Numbered from the stretch's first letter, positions 45,742 to 55,203 are shown. The stretch: DNA of 64,000 nucleotides from an uncultured bacterium (GCA_949298795.1 CASFXV010000003.1:1-64000), one strand, 5' to 3'. Numbers and translations: made by a program. The notes: generated from the sequence alone by a model not told the origin.

Positions 45742-45765
45742 ATTATAGAAACTAAATGATTAGTT
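45742..45765 (-). promoter_or_regulatory. Promoter candidate with palindrome before the sensor kinase
   Basis: A perfect TATAAT (45747-45742) on the minus strand. Just upstream, where the -10/-35 spacer would be, is the perfect inverted repeat AACTAA (45750-45755) / TTAGTT (45760-45765). The -35 position is poor (TGCAGA), as in activator-dependent promoters. Confidence 0.45.
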
Positions 45766-45776
45766 CTGCACGCTTT

Positions 45777-46724
45777 TTAGCAGCTTCCGGCAGGAACAGC
45801 TTGCCCATTGGCGGCAGGGGCGCTCGGGTTCATAAACTCAAACCCTTCCAATTCAGCTACGCCGCCAAAATCCAACACCACTTTTCCTTCCCACAAGAAA
45901 GAAGGAGAAGCGTTAACGCCGTACTCTTCGGTATACTTAGCTTCTTGCTTTAATAATTCCACCCCTTCCGTATCAAATTTTTTCATGATTTTTTTGCTGT
46001 TAATGCCCGCTTCTTCCATGGCTTTATCCCAGCGGCTGGAGCGGTAGTCTTTGTTGCGGATTTCCAAATATTTCCAGAATTTTTTAGGATAGTATTTGGC
46101 AATTAACAGCTGGCGGATGTTTTCTTCCCATTCGGCGGAACCATGCAAGCTGGAAAAACCGTCTTTGTCGCTGTAATTTACGATATAGCGCACGCGAATA
46201 TCTTTGCCTTCCGGCAATTTGCCCGCTTTTTGGGCTTCAATAATTTTATTTTCAGCCATGGCGCCATAAGGGCATTGAGACATTACAAAAAGTTCCAACA
46301 CGCCCGGTTTGGCTTCTTTTTCCGGCAATACGCCTTGGCGGGTTTGCTTGGGCAAAGCAATAAATTCATCTTTTTCAATAGCTACACCATATTGAATATG
46401 CTGCGCCAGTTTTTCTTTAATGGCATCCGTCTTTTTAATTAAATACAAAGGTAAAAAGGAATAATCCATTTCTGCCAGTTTAGGATCTTTTTTAGCTTCT
46501 TCAACCGTTACTTTGGTTACTTTAGGCTCCATACCTAAAAACTGGGCAATCCCCTCGGTAAGCTGAGGATCTTCTTTCCCGGCGTTATAATCTTGCGCCT
46601 CAATGATAATGAACTCAGCCGTTTGTTTTTTATCAGCCTTAGCCGTTTTGGCGGTCTTAGCCGTTGCGGCAAAAGCAACGCCGGCCACAGCAAAAGCCAA
46701 CAATACTGTTAATATTTTTTTCAT
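45777..46724 (-). CDS. DsbA-like thioredoxin-fold exported protein
   Basis: A 315-residue exported protein. The ATG at 46724 is supported by AGGAG and by the signal peptide MKKILTVLLAFAVAGVAFAA; upstream in-frame codons give a basic non-signal stretch. The active-site-like segment ELFVMSQCPYGAMAE shows one Cys followed by PYG instead of CxxC, and a cis-Pro block ASPSFLWEG lies near residue 275. A further Cys is the last residue. The fold suggests thiol oxidation, isomerisation or protection in the periplasm. Cys-rich pilus-locus proteins nearby are plausible clients. Confidence 0.8.
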   Translation of the reverse strand: MKKILTVLLAFAVAGVAFAATAKTAKTAKADKKQTAEFIIIEAQDYNAGKEDPQLTEGIAQFLGMEPKVTKVTVEEAKKDPKLAEMDYSFLPLYLIKKTDAIKEKLAQHIQYGVAIEKDEFIALPKQTRQGVLPEKEAKPGVLELFVMSQCPYGAMAENKIIEAQKAGKLPEGKDIRVRYIVNYSDKDGFSSLHGSAEWEENIRQLLIAKYYPKKFWKYLEIRNKDYRSSRWDKAMEEAGINSKKIMKKFDTEGVELLKQEAKYTEEYGVNASPSFLWEGKVVLDFGGVAELEGFEFMNPSAPAANGQAVPAGSC

Positions 46725-46741
46725 TGTCTGTAATCTCCTGT

Positions 46742-47011
46742 TTATTTGTCTTCTAATTCTACCCTTACGCCGCGAATCCCCACAGCGCACAAAATATTAT
46801 ACGCCAATAAAAAGAACACCACGCTTACCAATGCAAGCAAAGTGCCTTGAATGGAACGCATAATTAAAGTCATAATATAATCCAGCGTGATAGCTCCGTC
46901 CGGATTAAACAGTTCTAACAACGCGGTAATTAACATCACCGCAAATACCGCTACCGGAAAGGCGGAAAAAATAACGTTGCCGATTGCTATCTTTTTTATT
47001 TCTACTCTCAT
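46742..47011 (-). CDS. Small two-TM membrane protein
   Basis: An 89-residue protein with two hydrophobic helices (VIFSAFPVAVFAVMLITALLE and LLALVSVVFFLLAYNILCAV) and charged ends (MRVEIKKIAIG and VRVELEDK). The layout is similar to DUF3566-type proteins, but I am not certain of the family. It lies 17 bases before the DsbA-like gene and 24 after the sensor gene, so it belongs to block A. Confidence 0.7.
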   Translation of the reverse strand: MRVEIKKIAIGNVIFSAFPVAVFAVMLITALLELFNPDGAITLDYIMTLIMRSIQGTLLALVSVVFFLLAYNILCAVGIRGVRVELEDK

Positions 47012-47035
47012 AAACTCTCCCTAAATGAAACCCGG

Positions 47036-48142
47036 CTACTTCTCCGGTTCCAACACCAAAACCATGCGGTTTTTACCGGCATCATCCGGTAATTGTACGG
47101 CCTTCACTAAACATTGTACATTTTTATTAATCACTGTGCCGCGCAAAACTTTGGTGGGGTTTTCCAACGCTTCCCCTACCACTTGAATAATATTCTGCTG
47201 GCGTCCGTCAAAAATATCCAACAAATGTACAGGTCCAGATTTTTTACTGTTCAATTCAAAATTGGTGTATAAAATATTGTTATTCTCATCTATCACCAAC
47301 GCCCGGGAGCCTTTAGGAACTGTAACGGCCAAAATGGTTTTCCACCATTTGCGTTCTTTTTCCAAAGACATAATTTCCACATTTTCCAAGCTTTTGATGT
47401 CTTCCCGTATTTTTAACAACAAATTATCTATCGCTTTGGCCACGTCGCCAATTTCATCACCGCGGGCCGGGAAAGAAAGCGTCAACGTATTTAAAGAAAC
47501 AGCATCCACCGCATCTTTTAAACTGTCCAACGGGCGCAAAATCTTAAGCAGCATAAACAAATACAATACGCCGCCAATAAGCAATATCATAAAAAACACA
47601 CCAATGGTATAACGCACCATGGCGGAATGTATCAGCTCTTTGGCGCTGGCGCGGGAAACGGCTACGTTAACAACCCCTGCCACCGTATCTTTTGCCAATA
47701 ACGGAATAGCCATATCATAGGTATTTCCGTCATCATACATAATGGCTTTGGGGGAACGTTCATTAATGGCGTAAACCACGGCGCTGGTGGGAAAACCTAC
47801 CGTAGCGTTAAAATCAGAATATGATTTGCCCAAAAACTGCGTATTTTCATGCCAGCGGATGGAACCGTCATAGTTAAAATAAATCAAATCCTTGATACGG
47901 TCATCATTATTCTTCCAGGATTTCATGATATCCGCTTCCACAAACGTTACCGGCCCTTTAGGGCGCGAAGCCAGGGCCGTTACCAACCGGGGAGCGCGAA
48001 AGCGAACCATTTCCACCATTTCATTTTGCAATTTTTTATCAAAGACGAATTTGAACATATTGTAATACACCAGCCCGCCAAACACCGCCGCATACAATGA
48101 TACCAGTGCAAACCACAATATCCACTTAGGAGTCAATTTCAT
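47036..48142 (-). CDS. HAMP/PAS-type membrane sensor without a kinase domain
   Basis: A 368-residue protein. TM1 (WILWFALVSLYAAVFGGLVYY) and TM2 (GVFFMILLIGGVLYLFMLLKIL, near 185-205) flank a Cache-like periplasmic domain. A HAMP linker (LRPLDSLKDAVDAV) and a coiled coil follow, then a PAS-like domain with ALVIDENNNILYTN. No HisKA, GGDEF, EAL or methyl-accepting domain is present. It may sense an envelope signal and act through protein contact with the kinases of block B or the pilus machine; this is an inference. Confidence 0.75.
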   Translation of the reverse strand: MKLTPKWILWFALVSLYAAVFGGLVYYNMFKFVFDKKLQNEMVEMVRFRAPRLVTALASRPKGPVTFVEADIMKSWKNNDDRIKDLIYFNYDGSIRWHENTQFLGKSYSDFNATVGFPTSAVVYAINERSPKAIMYDDGNTYDMAIPLLAKDTVAGVVNVAVSRASAKELIHSAMVRYTIGVFFMILLIGGVLYLFMLLKILRPLDSLKDAVDAVSLNTLTLSFPARGDEIGDVAKAIDNLLLKIREDIKSLENVEIMSLEKERKWWKTILAVTVPKGSRALVIDENNNILYTNFELNSKKSGPVHLLDIFDGRQQNIIQVVGEALENPTKVLRGTVINKNVQCLVKAVQLPDDAGKNRMVLVLEPEK

Positions 48143-48160
48143 AATTTCAAATCCTCTTTA

Positions 48161-49525
48161 TTAACGTATACCGGTTAACTCTTCCACTTTCTGCAAGCCG
48201 ATGGCCGCATCGGAGTTGCCCGGGTCTAACTGCACGGCCTGCACCCATGCGGCGCGGGCCCGCTCGTAATCATCCTGAGTAAAAGCGTCCAACCCTTCTA
48301 CGTATTTCTGACGGGAAGCCGCCCGCGCTTCTTCCGATACCTGGCCCGTGGTAGGAGCCAATTCTGGCAAAGTTTCATTTACGCCCACCGTTTCAGGCAA
48401 GGGCTCCGCCGGTTCCGGCTTTACTTCCGGCTGGGTAGTAACAGAAGTGGATTCAATCACCTCTTCCACAATATTGCCCTGGGCGTCCTTCGTGCGTTTT
48501 ACAGAGCGGAACTTCTTTTCTTGGGCAATACGCAAAGCGTTTTCTTTGGCGTTGCGGGCTTTCTTAATCCAAGAATCCATCTCCGCCGTATTGGAACCCC
48601 ACTTTTTGGCTTTCGTCCAATAAGCGATGGCGGAATCGTACTTTCCGCCGCCATACGCTTTGCTGCCCGCATTGGCATAACCGTTATAAATCTCATCTTT
48701 CAGCTGCATCATGTATTTTTGTACGCGCTGATCGCCCGGCTGGATTTTCATAATCCGTTCAAATACAGAGTAAGCTTCCACGTATTGGCCTTGGTTATAA
48801 TAGGCCATGGCCTTTTCCATATATTCCTGTACCTGTTGCTTGCGCACCACGTTTTCCGTTTGGGAAATCTTCGTCACCAAGCTGGCGTCCTCTTTGCGAA
48901 TCATGAGTGCGTTATACCAATTATCCAACGCTTTTTGATAGTCTCCCGCGTCATAAGCCCTGTCGCCGCGGCGTACATATTCGCCCGCAATGTCAGCGGT
49001 GATTTTACGTTTCCAAGTCATCGCTTTGCTGTTTCCGGGGCGAATGGTTAAAATTTCGTCTAATTTTTGGTTTGCCTCTACCAGGCGTCCGCTGTCATAT
49101 AAACGCAGGGCCTCTTGAAATTTAGCCTCTATTACTTGGGACTCTGACACCGTACCGTAAGTCCCCATATGATTGGCTTGCAACGCCAAAGTTTGGGCCT
49201 GGGTAAAGTTTGGGTCAATGCTTAAAATGGTTTGGGCCAATTCCTGTGCGCGCTGGTAGTCCCCCTGTTTATATAATTGATACGCGTTTTCATATACCAT
49301 ACGCAAGGTATAATTTTGAATACGCTGCTTTTCCAACTGAACGGTAGAAAGGTATTGTTTGCGTTCTTCCACATCATTTAAGGTTCCTAAGGAAATCTTG
49401 CTTAAATCCAACAGCATGCCGGCTTCCTTACCATGTTGGCGAACCGGAATTTCCCGCAAAACCGGAGCGGCTATTGTTGGAAACGCCACTGCAGCACACA
49501 AAACCAATAAAAAATATTTTTTCAT
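48161..49525 (-). CDS. Exported TPR protein of the Tad locus (TadD-like position)
   Basis: A 454-residue protein with a signal peptide (MKKYFLLVLCAAVAFPTIAA) and at least six TPR-like units (YKQGDYQRAQELAQTILSID, YDSGRLVEANQKL and others), ending in a unit LDAFTQDDYERARAAW. The signal peptide lacks a good lipobox, unlike the TadD pilotin, so the TadD role is only suggested by its place after tadC. A Thr/Pro/Glu linker lies near residue 365-400. Confidence 0.8.
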   Translation of the reverse strand: MKKYFLLVLCAAVAFPTIAAPVLREIPVRQHGKEAGMLLDLSKISLGTLNDVEERKQYLSTVQLEKQRIQNYTLRMVYENAYQLYKQGDYQRAQELAQTILSIDPNFTQAQTLALQANHMGTYGTVSESQVIEAKFQEALRLYDSGRLVEANQKLDEILTIRPGNSKAMTWKRKITADIAGEYVRRGDRAYDAGDYQKALDNWYNALMIRKEDASLVTKISQTENVVRKQQVQEYMEKAMAYYNQGQYVEAYSVFERIMKIQPGDQRVQKYMMQLKDEIYNGYANAGSKAYGGGKYDSAIAYWTKAKKWGSNTAEMDSWIKKARNAKENALRIAQEKKFRSVKRTKDAQGNIVEEVIESTSVTTQPEVKPEPAEPLPETVGVNETLPELAPTTGQVSEEARAASRQKYVEGLDAFTQDDYERARAAWVQAVQLDPGNSDAAIGLQKVEELTGIR

Positions 49526-49537
49526 AAGATATCCTCT

Positions 49538-50431
49538 TTAAAAACTAAGCCCGCCCGCCAGTAGGCCTTTCACCATGGGGGCAAGAATTAAAATAAAAAT
49601 CGTCGGGAAAATAAAGAAAAACAACGGAAACAACATCTTGGTAGACGCTTGCGCCGCTAACTTTTCCGCCAGGCTTAAACGACGAGAGCGTAAGTCCGTA
49701 GAAAAGTTGCGCAGCAAATCCACCAAGCTGGTACCTAATTCATCGGACTGTTTAATCAGCCCCACCAATGAGCGAATTTCCTGCACCCCCGTTCTAGCGG
49801 AAAAACGGTCCAGCGCTTCACGCCGTGAATAACCTAATTTAATCTCATTAATGGTTTTCTCTAATTCCTCTTCCAAAACGGTTTTTTCTTTGGCGATTTT
49901 AATAATACGCTCAAAAGCGGTTAAATAATCCAAACCAGACTCAATAATCAAAGCGGCCAAATCCACCGTGGTAGAAAAGTTACCCAATATCTCCGCCTGA
50001 CGTTTTTGTATTTTACTCTTTAACATCAAGTCCGGCAAATAAAAACCTACAGGAAAGGCTATTATCGTTATCAAAAAACTTTGGAAAATAATCAAAGCGC
50101 CTACCGGAAAGGCGATAGCCAACCCCACTTTAAGATACAAAATATCTACCGGCTGCGGAGTATCCGGGCTGCCCAGCTGCAGGTGCATTTCTTCCAACGA
50201 TTTTTCCAAATGAAAAGTATGCAGAAAAAACAATGCCAAACGGTCAAAAAATTTATCCGGGTTTAATTTGGAAAAACTGGACGTGGATTTAAAACGGCGT
50301 ACGGCAACGTCCACCAGCTCCTCTTTTTCTTCTTTAGGAGACAGCAACGCCAACACCCCGATAAATAAAGCGATGGTGCCAATAATTGCACAAAAGCCTA
50401 ATAATAAGCGCAAACCTAATGATACTTCCAT
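49538..50431 (-). CDS. tadC: Tad pilus inner-membrane platform protein TadC
   Basis: A 297-residue type II secretion F-domain protein. Hydrophobic helices lie at the N-terminus (LLLGFCAIIGTIALFIGVLALL), near 100-130 (two adjacent) and at the C-terminus (FPLFFFIFPTIFILILAPMV). The cytoplasmic F domain holds SGLDYLTAFERI and QSDELGTSL. It forms the platform with TadB that the ATPase acts on. It overlaps the end of tadB by one base, and the neighbours fix the assignment. Confidence 0.9.
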   Translation of the reverse strand: MEVSLGLRLLLGFCAIIGTIALFIGVLALLSPKEEKEELVDVAVRRFKSTSSFSKLNPDKFFDRLALFFLHTFHLEKSLEEMHLQLGSPDTPQPVDILYLKVGLAIAFPVGALIIFQSFLITIIAFPVGFYLPDLMLKSKIQKRQAEILGNFSTTVDLAALIIESGLDYLTAFERIIKIAKEKTVLEEELEKTINEIKLGYSRREALDRFSARTGVQEIRSLVGLIKQSDELGTSLVDLLRNFSTDLRSRRLSLAEKLAAQASTKMLFPLFFFIFPTIFILILAPMVKGLLAGGLSF

Positions 50432-52116
50432 TATACTTTCACCTCGCCTATCTTTCTAATAATCTTCATGCCGATGGAAATCCACACAATACAGAAAAAG
50501 AATACCATCATACCCCCCGGGCTGCCATAAAAAGAAACCATTTCTCCCGGGCGGAAAAGAAACATAACGCCCATCATCAAAAACGGCATTACGCAAACCA
50601 CAATGGCCTGGATTTTTTGCTGGGCCGTCATAGCCTGCAGCTTTTCTTCCAGCTTGCTTTCTTCCCGGATATTTTCCACCAAGCGGGCAAAAATAACCGT
50701 TAAGTTACCGCCGACCTGCCGCTGAATAACAATGGCTTTGATAATATAGCTTAACATGCGGCTGTCTATGCGGTCGTTCATGCCGTCTAACGCTTTTTCA
50801 AAAGGAGTACCCAACTGATAATTTTTAATCACCAGGCCAAATTCATCCGAAATGGGCGGGCGCATTTCCGTAGAGACTTTTTCAAACCCCTGCACAATAT
50901 CCATACCGGAACGCAGCGAGTTTGAAAGTAAAATCAGCGCGTCCATCAGCTGGGCATTAATTTTGCGCCCGCGCGCTTTTTTAAGGGAATCCAACACCGC
51001 TTCCGGCATACGGATACTGGCAAATACCCCAATGCCCACAAACACCAAAAAGGAAAATAAGCCGCCAAATCCGCCCATACTAAAACCCGCAAATAACCCC
51101 AGCAACGCAAAAAGGCCTATCGTACCAAAAACAATATACCGGATATCTATCGTTAAAAACTGTCTGTTAAAATCTTCCGCCCAAGCCACACTTTTTACGC
51201 GGTAATCTTCCATCATCAGTTCAATGCTTTGCCGTTTGACCTCTAAAAATAAAAATACCGCCAAACCCGCCAAGGCACTGCCAATAATCAGCATAACCAA
51301 ATACATCATTTTGTCAGCGGCTGTCGTTTGTATGGCTTTAGGATCCGGCGGGAAAGTAGGAATAGCGCTAGACATAAACTCCGCATACAGCTGATTGGAG
51401 AAAACCACCACCGCCTGAACCGCTTTGCGGTATTTATCATCCCGCTCTTTGGAAGGAGCGGAGAAAGATTCTATGGTGCTGAAAAATTCATTATTAATTA
51501 ACTCTAACGTGGCCAGCATGGCGCGCCCGCGGCCGCCCATACTGTCTTTCATAATTAAAGGTTTGGAACCAAACAACAAATCTTTATTTAAGCGGTCCAG
51601 CGTAGCCACTAAATTGATACGGTTCCCCACATAACCGCGCACCAACTGATCTATAGAAATAGGCTGAGAAGGGTCCATAGACATAGCCGCCCGGTCCAAA
51701 TACAAATAAACGTTAGAAAACGCCTGGCGCCACAAATCCGCCTCGCTGTAAGTTCCTTCGCCGGGAATATAAACCACTTTGGTCTTATCCATCCGGTCCA
51801 GCTCCGGCTCTTTATGAACGGTTACTATTTGCCCGTTCGCGTCTTTTGTTTTTACGTCTTCCCCCTCCACAAACCACTTAGGCGGCTTTACCACCGTGCC
51901 GGCGTTCGGGCAAGAAGAAGGCAATTCCTGCGTTTTCTTGTTAAGAGGAACTTTTGCATCAAACATTTCCGCCAAAATGCGCATTTTTTCTTTGGCGCAT
52001 TCTATGCGGTTCTTATCCGCTTTGCCCAACCCCCGGGCCAATACAGGCGCCGGAGCCCCAACTAAGCCCAAGGAAAAAACAGCAATCAAAGCAAAAAATA
52101 AAAAATTCTTCTTCAT
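50431..52116 (-). CDS. tadB: TadB-like platform protein with an exported N-terminal extension
   Basis: A 561-residue protein. The C-terminal half (about 285-561) is a standard TadB: paired helices near 285-355, the F domain (LSNSLRSGMDIVQGFEKVS, then RQVGGNLTVIF), and two C-terminal helices. The first half is unusual: a signal-peptide-like start (MKKNFLFFALIAVFSLGL) and about 240 residues with two Cys and mixed charge before the first platform helix. TadB proteins are normally near 300 residues. The added domain should be periplasmic and might contact the secretin or pilins. It follows the fusion ATPase gene by 13 bases. Confidence 0.88.
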   Translation of the reverse strand: MKKNFLFFALIAVFSLGLVGAPAPVLARGLGKADKNRIECAKEKMRILAEMFDAKVPLNKKTQELPSSCPNAGTVVKPPKWFVEGEDVKTKDANGQIVTVHKEPELDRMDKTKVVYIPGEGTYSEADLWRQAFSNVYLYLDRAAMSMDPSQPISIDQLVRGYVGNRINLVATLDRLNKDLLFGSKPLIMKDSMGGRGRAMLATLELINNEFFSTIESFSAPSKERDDKYRKAVQAVVVFSNQLYAEFMSSAIPTFPPDPKAIQTTAADKMMYLVMLIIGSALAGLAVFLFLEVKRQSIELMMEDYRVKSVAWAEDFNRQFLTIDIRYIVFGTIGLFALLGLFAGFSMGGFGGLFSFLVFVGIGVFASIRMPEAVLDSLKKARGRKINAQLMDALILLSNSLRSGMDIVQGFEKVSTEMRPPISDEFGLVIKNYQLGTPFEKALDGMNDRIDSRMLSYIIKAIVIQRQVGGNLTVIFARLVENIREESKLEEKLQAMTAQQKIQAIVVCVMPFLMMGVMFLFRPGEMVSFYGSPGGMMVFFFCIVWISIGMKIIRKIGEVKV

Positions 52117-52129
52117 TTCAAACTCCGTT

Positions 52130-54439
52130 TTATTTCACTGCCGGGGGAGGCGGCGGAACCGCAGGTCCGCTGGCCGCTTGCGCCGGGGAGAGTATCGGTT
52201 TGCCGCTTTCATCAAACGGAACCGCATTCTTAGTAAAAATATCTTCCGGAAGGGGAACCCCTTTTGCCTTAAAATCATTAAAGAAAGAAGGAATGTTTCC
52301 CGTAGGAGCAAAGAAACCTTGCACTTTTCCGTTTTCGTCCACACCGGTTTGTACATAACGGAACAAGTCCACAGACTGGATTTCATTATTCTTCTGACCG
52401 GTCATTTCCGTAATATAGGTTACTTTTCTGGACCCGTCGGAAAAACGGGAAAGCTGTACAATCATGTTCACGGCGGAAGAAATCATCTCCCGGATAGCAA
52501 AAATCGGCAAATCCGCACCCGTCTGCATGCACATGGCTTCCAAGCGGGACAGCCCGTCGCGCGGCGTATTGGCGTGAATGGTGGTTAAAGACCCTTCGTG
52601 ACCGGTATTCATGGCCTGTAACATGTCCAACGCTTCGCCGCCGCGGCACTCCCCTACTACAATTCGGTCCGGACGCATACGCAAACAGTTCTTTACCAAA
52701 TCTTGAATGGTAATGGCCCCTTTGCCTTCCACGTTTGGCGGACGGCTTTCCAAAGACACCCAGTGCGGCTGCTGCAAACGAAGTTCGGCCGTGTCTTCCA
52801 CCGTAATAATACGTTCATCGTTGGCAATATAGCCGGATAAGGCGTTTAAAAATGTAGTTTTACCGGTACCCGTACCGCCGCAAACAATAATGTTCTTGCG
52901 GATGCGGACGCATTTCTCCAAAAAATCCATACATTCCCGGCTGATGGTGCCAAAACGGAAATAATCTTCCGGACCAAACGGCTTTTGTGAGAAACGACGA
53001 ATAGTAAGCGTAGGGCCGGAAACCGCCAGCGGAGCAATAATGGCGTTTACACGGGAACCGTCTTTTAAACGCGCGTCCACCAGCGGGACGGATTCGTCAA
53101 TACGACGCCCTAAAGGAGATACAATACGCTTAATTACCTGAACAACCTGATCGTTATTGCGGAATTTATATTTGGTAAGCGTTAATTTACCTTTTTGTTC
53201 GATGAAAATCTTATCAAAAGCATTTACCATGATTTCGGTAACGCTTGGATCGCGCATTAAATTTTCAAGCGGCCCCAAACCTAAAATTTCATCTAACAAT
53301 TCCGAACTAAAACGTACGCGCTGGTCGCGTGAAAATTGCAGGTTGGGCTGCTTTTGCAAAATATCATCTACAATAGCAGCCACACGCTTGCGGGTCTGCT
53401 CGCTGGCGGAACTTTCATCACTGACGACAATATGCTCAATTTCCAGCGTACGGACAACCTCTTTATGGATTTTTTGCTTTAAATCATCCCAAAAAGACAT
53501 CTTCGTCTTAGCGGAAGAGGAAGAGTCCTCCCCTTCCACCGCAAAATGAGAATTTTCCGCCTTGGTTTCATTGTTTTGGAATAAAACCGGACTCCAAATC
53601 TCTTTGGCGGCCTGGGTAAATTCTTCATCAGAAACTTCCGCCACCCAGTCTTTCGGGGCGGGTTTTAAATCGCGTATTTGGGCTAAAAGCAAACGAAGGC
53701 CTTTTATCCATTCGCTCTGCGGGTTAACGATAATTTCTATTTCGCGGCGGTTGGACGAAGCCATAATGCCTTCGTCCCACGGTAAAAACACATCAATATT
53801 GCGCCCCAACAGCGAAGTGTAAACCCGCTCCATTTCTTCATAAGGAATAGAGCCGGGGGTATCATAAGAATTGCAAATAACATTAATGCGTTCCAGCGGG
53901 TAACGCTGTTCTTTGTAATCATTAAAAAGCTGTATGGTGGAGTTTAAATGAGAACGCGTTGCGTGCGTGACCCAAAAAATCTTGTCAGAAATATCAAACG
54001 CAAACGCCTGCATGGGGAAACTGGAATCCACGTCTAAAAAGATATCAAACGTTTGGGAAAGGCGTGATAAAATAGGAATTAAAATCTTGGGGCTGATGCT
54101 GGCTACTTGCGCGCGCGTATTGCCCAAAGGCAACACGCCCACCCCCCATTGGGACATGGAAATTTTCCCGCGCAAAAGCCCCCCCACTACCGCAATATTC
54201 GTGTTGCCCAGCGTGCGCAAAATATCCGCTACGCTGACCGGCTTTTTAATATTTAAATAAAAACTATGTTCTTGGCGGGCTAACGGGTCCAGCGGAACAA
54301 TAAGAACAGGCCTTTTTTGAATACCCGCCCAGCCTAACGCTAAGTTAAGTACGAGGGTGGTCTTCCCCGCCCCTTCTTTCGGGCCGGAGAAAGTAATAAT
54401 TTTAGCGTCTGTTTTTAAAGAAGGGTCCTGTTCAGCCAT
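52130..54439 (-). CDS. Fused TadZ (CpaE) and TadA (CpaF) pilus ATPase
   Basis: A 769-residue protein joining two Tad proteins that are normally separate. Residues 1 to about 275 are a MinD/ParA-like TadZ domain with P-loop [10 protein letters not shown] (19-28), the localisation factor. A 45-residue linker follows. Residues about 320-740 are a CpaF-type secretion ATPase with Walker [10 protein letters not shown] near 519-527, the Asp-box TVEDTAEL, the Walker B region [15 protein letters not shown] and the His-box [13 protein letters not shown] Pro-rich tail closes it. The TadZ part lacks a receiver domain. The frame runs through both domains without a stop or restart site. Confidence 0.93.
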   Translation of the reverse strand: MAEQDPSLKTDAKIITFSGPKEGAGKTTLVLNLALGWAGIQKRPVLIVPLDPLARQEHSFYLNIKKPVSVADILRTLGNTNIAVVGGLLRGKISMSQWGVGVLPLGNTRAQVASISPKILIPILSRLSQTFDIFLDVDSSFPMQAFAFDISDKIFWVTHATRSHLNSTIQLFNDYKEQRYPLERINVICNSYDTPGSIPYEEMERVYTSLLGRNIDVFLPWDEGIMASSNRREIEIIVNPQSEWIKGLRLLLAQIRDLKPAPKDWVAEVSDEEFTQAAKEIWSPVLFQNNETKAENSHFAVEGEDSSSSAKTKMSFWDDLKQKIHKEVVRTLEIEHIVVSDESSASEQTRKRVAAIVDDILQKQPNLQFSRDQRVRFSSELLDEILGLGPLENLMRDPSVTEIMVNAFDKIFIEQKGKLTLTKYKFRNNDQVVQVIKRIVSPLGRRIDESVPLVDARLKDGSRVNAIIAPLAVSGPTLTIRRFSQKPFGPEDYFRFGTISRECMDFLEKCVRIRKNIIVCGGTGTGKTTFLNALSGYIANDERIITVEDTAELRLQQPHWVSLESRPPNVEGKGAITIQDLVKNCLRMRPDRIVVGECRGGEALDMLQAMNTGHEGSLTTIHANTPRDGLSRLEAMCMQTGADLPIFAIREMISSAVNMIVQLSRFSDGSRKVTYITEMTGQKNNEIQSVDLFRYVQTGVDENGKVQGFFAPTGNIPSFFNDFKAKGVPLPEDIFTKNAVPFDESGKPILSPAQAASGPAVPPPPPAVK

Positions 54440-54444
54440 AATTG

Positions 54445-55191
54445 TTACTCAACAACCTCTACCGTTACAAACAGGAACAAAGAACGTTGGTCTTCCGTTA
54501 CGTCTTTGCTCTTAAAGAATAACCCGATTAAAGGCAAACGGCCTAAAAACGGCACCCGGTCTTCCGACACGTTGCGGCTGCTGCTTTTTAAGCCCCCGAT
54601 AACCAAGGTTTCCCCGCTGTTAAGCTCTACATGGGTTTGCACCAAACGTTCCAAAATAGAGTAAGAAGTGGAGGTACCAATCATAATCGCGCGGGAATAG
54701 TCCGGCTGGGATACTTTCAATTCCAGCTGCAAGTCAATAATATTGCCGCGTTCGGGGATGATAGTAGGGGTTACGTTTAGCAATACGCCATACGTTTCCA
54801 TCTGCGTACCCACGGCCCCTTGGCTGTTCACCACAGGGTAAGGAATACGCCCCCCTACGGAAATATTGGCCTGGTTGCCGGAACTGGTGACAATTTTAGG
54901 GTTAGATAAAATTTGGGCGCGGCCCTCATTCTCCATCAGTCTAAGACGGGTGGCCACCGCCGTTTTACGTTCAAAATCGCCCAGTGAAAAAATACCCGGG
55001 ATGGCGGCCTCTTCAAAGTCAAAGATTTGGTTCCACGCAAAACCTTTAACTGAGCTCATGGAGCCGGCAATTTCAACCACGTCTGCACTTACGGACACCA
55101 AACGGGTCTTTTTTGCGTACGCACACGGGGCCAACATGGCCACCACCAACACGGCTGCGGATATTCTAGTAATAAAGTTCATTTTTATCAT
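54445..55191 (-). CDS. Minimal secretin (RcpA/CpaC-type pore domain only)
   Basis: A 248-residue protein with a signal peptide ending in CAYA and only the secretin beta-domain: EGRAQILSNPKIVTSSGNQANISVGG, then VLLNVTPTI, GETLVIGGL and the closing VPFLGRLPLIGLFF. Tad secretins normally carry BON/N0/N1 domains in front and are about twice this length. About 40 residues separate the signal peptide from the pore domain here. The 12-base gap to cpaB leaves no room for a lost N-terminal part, so the short form appears genuine. Confidence 0.88.
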   Translation of the reverse strand: MIKMNFITRISAAVLVVAMLAPCAYAKKTRLVSVSADVVEIAGSMSSVKGFAWNQIFDFEEAAIPGIFSLGDFERKTAVATRLRLMENEGRAQILSNPKIVTSSGNQANISVGGRIPYPVVNSQGAVGTQMETYGVLLNVTPTIIPERGNIIDLQLELKVSQPDYSRAIMIGTSTSYSILERLVQTHVELNSGETLVIGGLKSSSRNVSEDRVPFLGRLPLIGLFFKSKDVTEDQRSLFLFVTVEVVE

Positions 55192-55203
55192 GATGATTCC
55201 TAT

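Noticed and set aside
51896-52588. A 230-codon plus-strand open frame
   Set aside because: It spans the tadB start and the end of the fusion ATPase in antisense and has no coding signs.
54445-55203. Secretin truncated by a frameshift
   Set aside because: The gene has its own signal peptide and start, and cpaB ends 12 bases upstream, leaving no remnant of N-domains.
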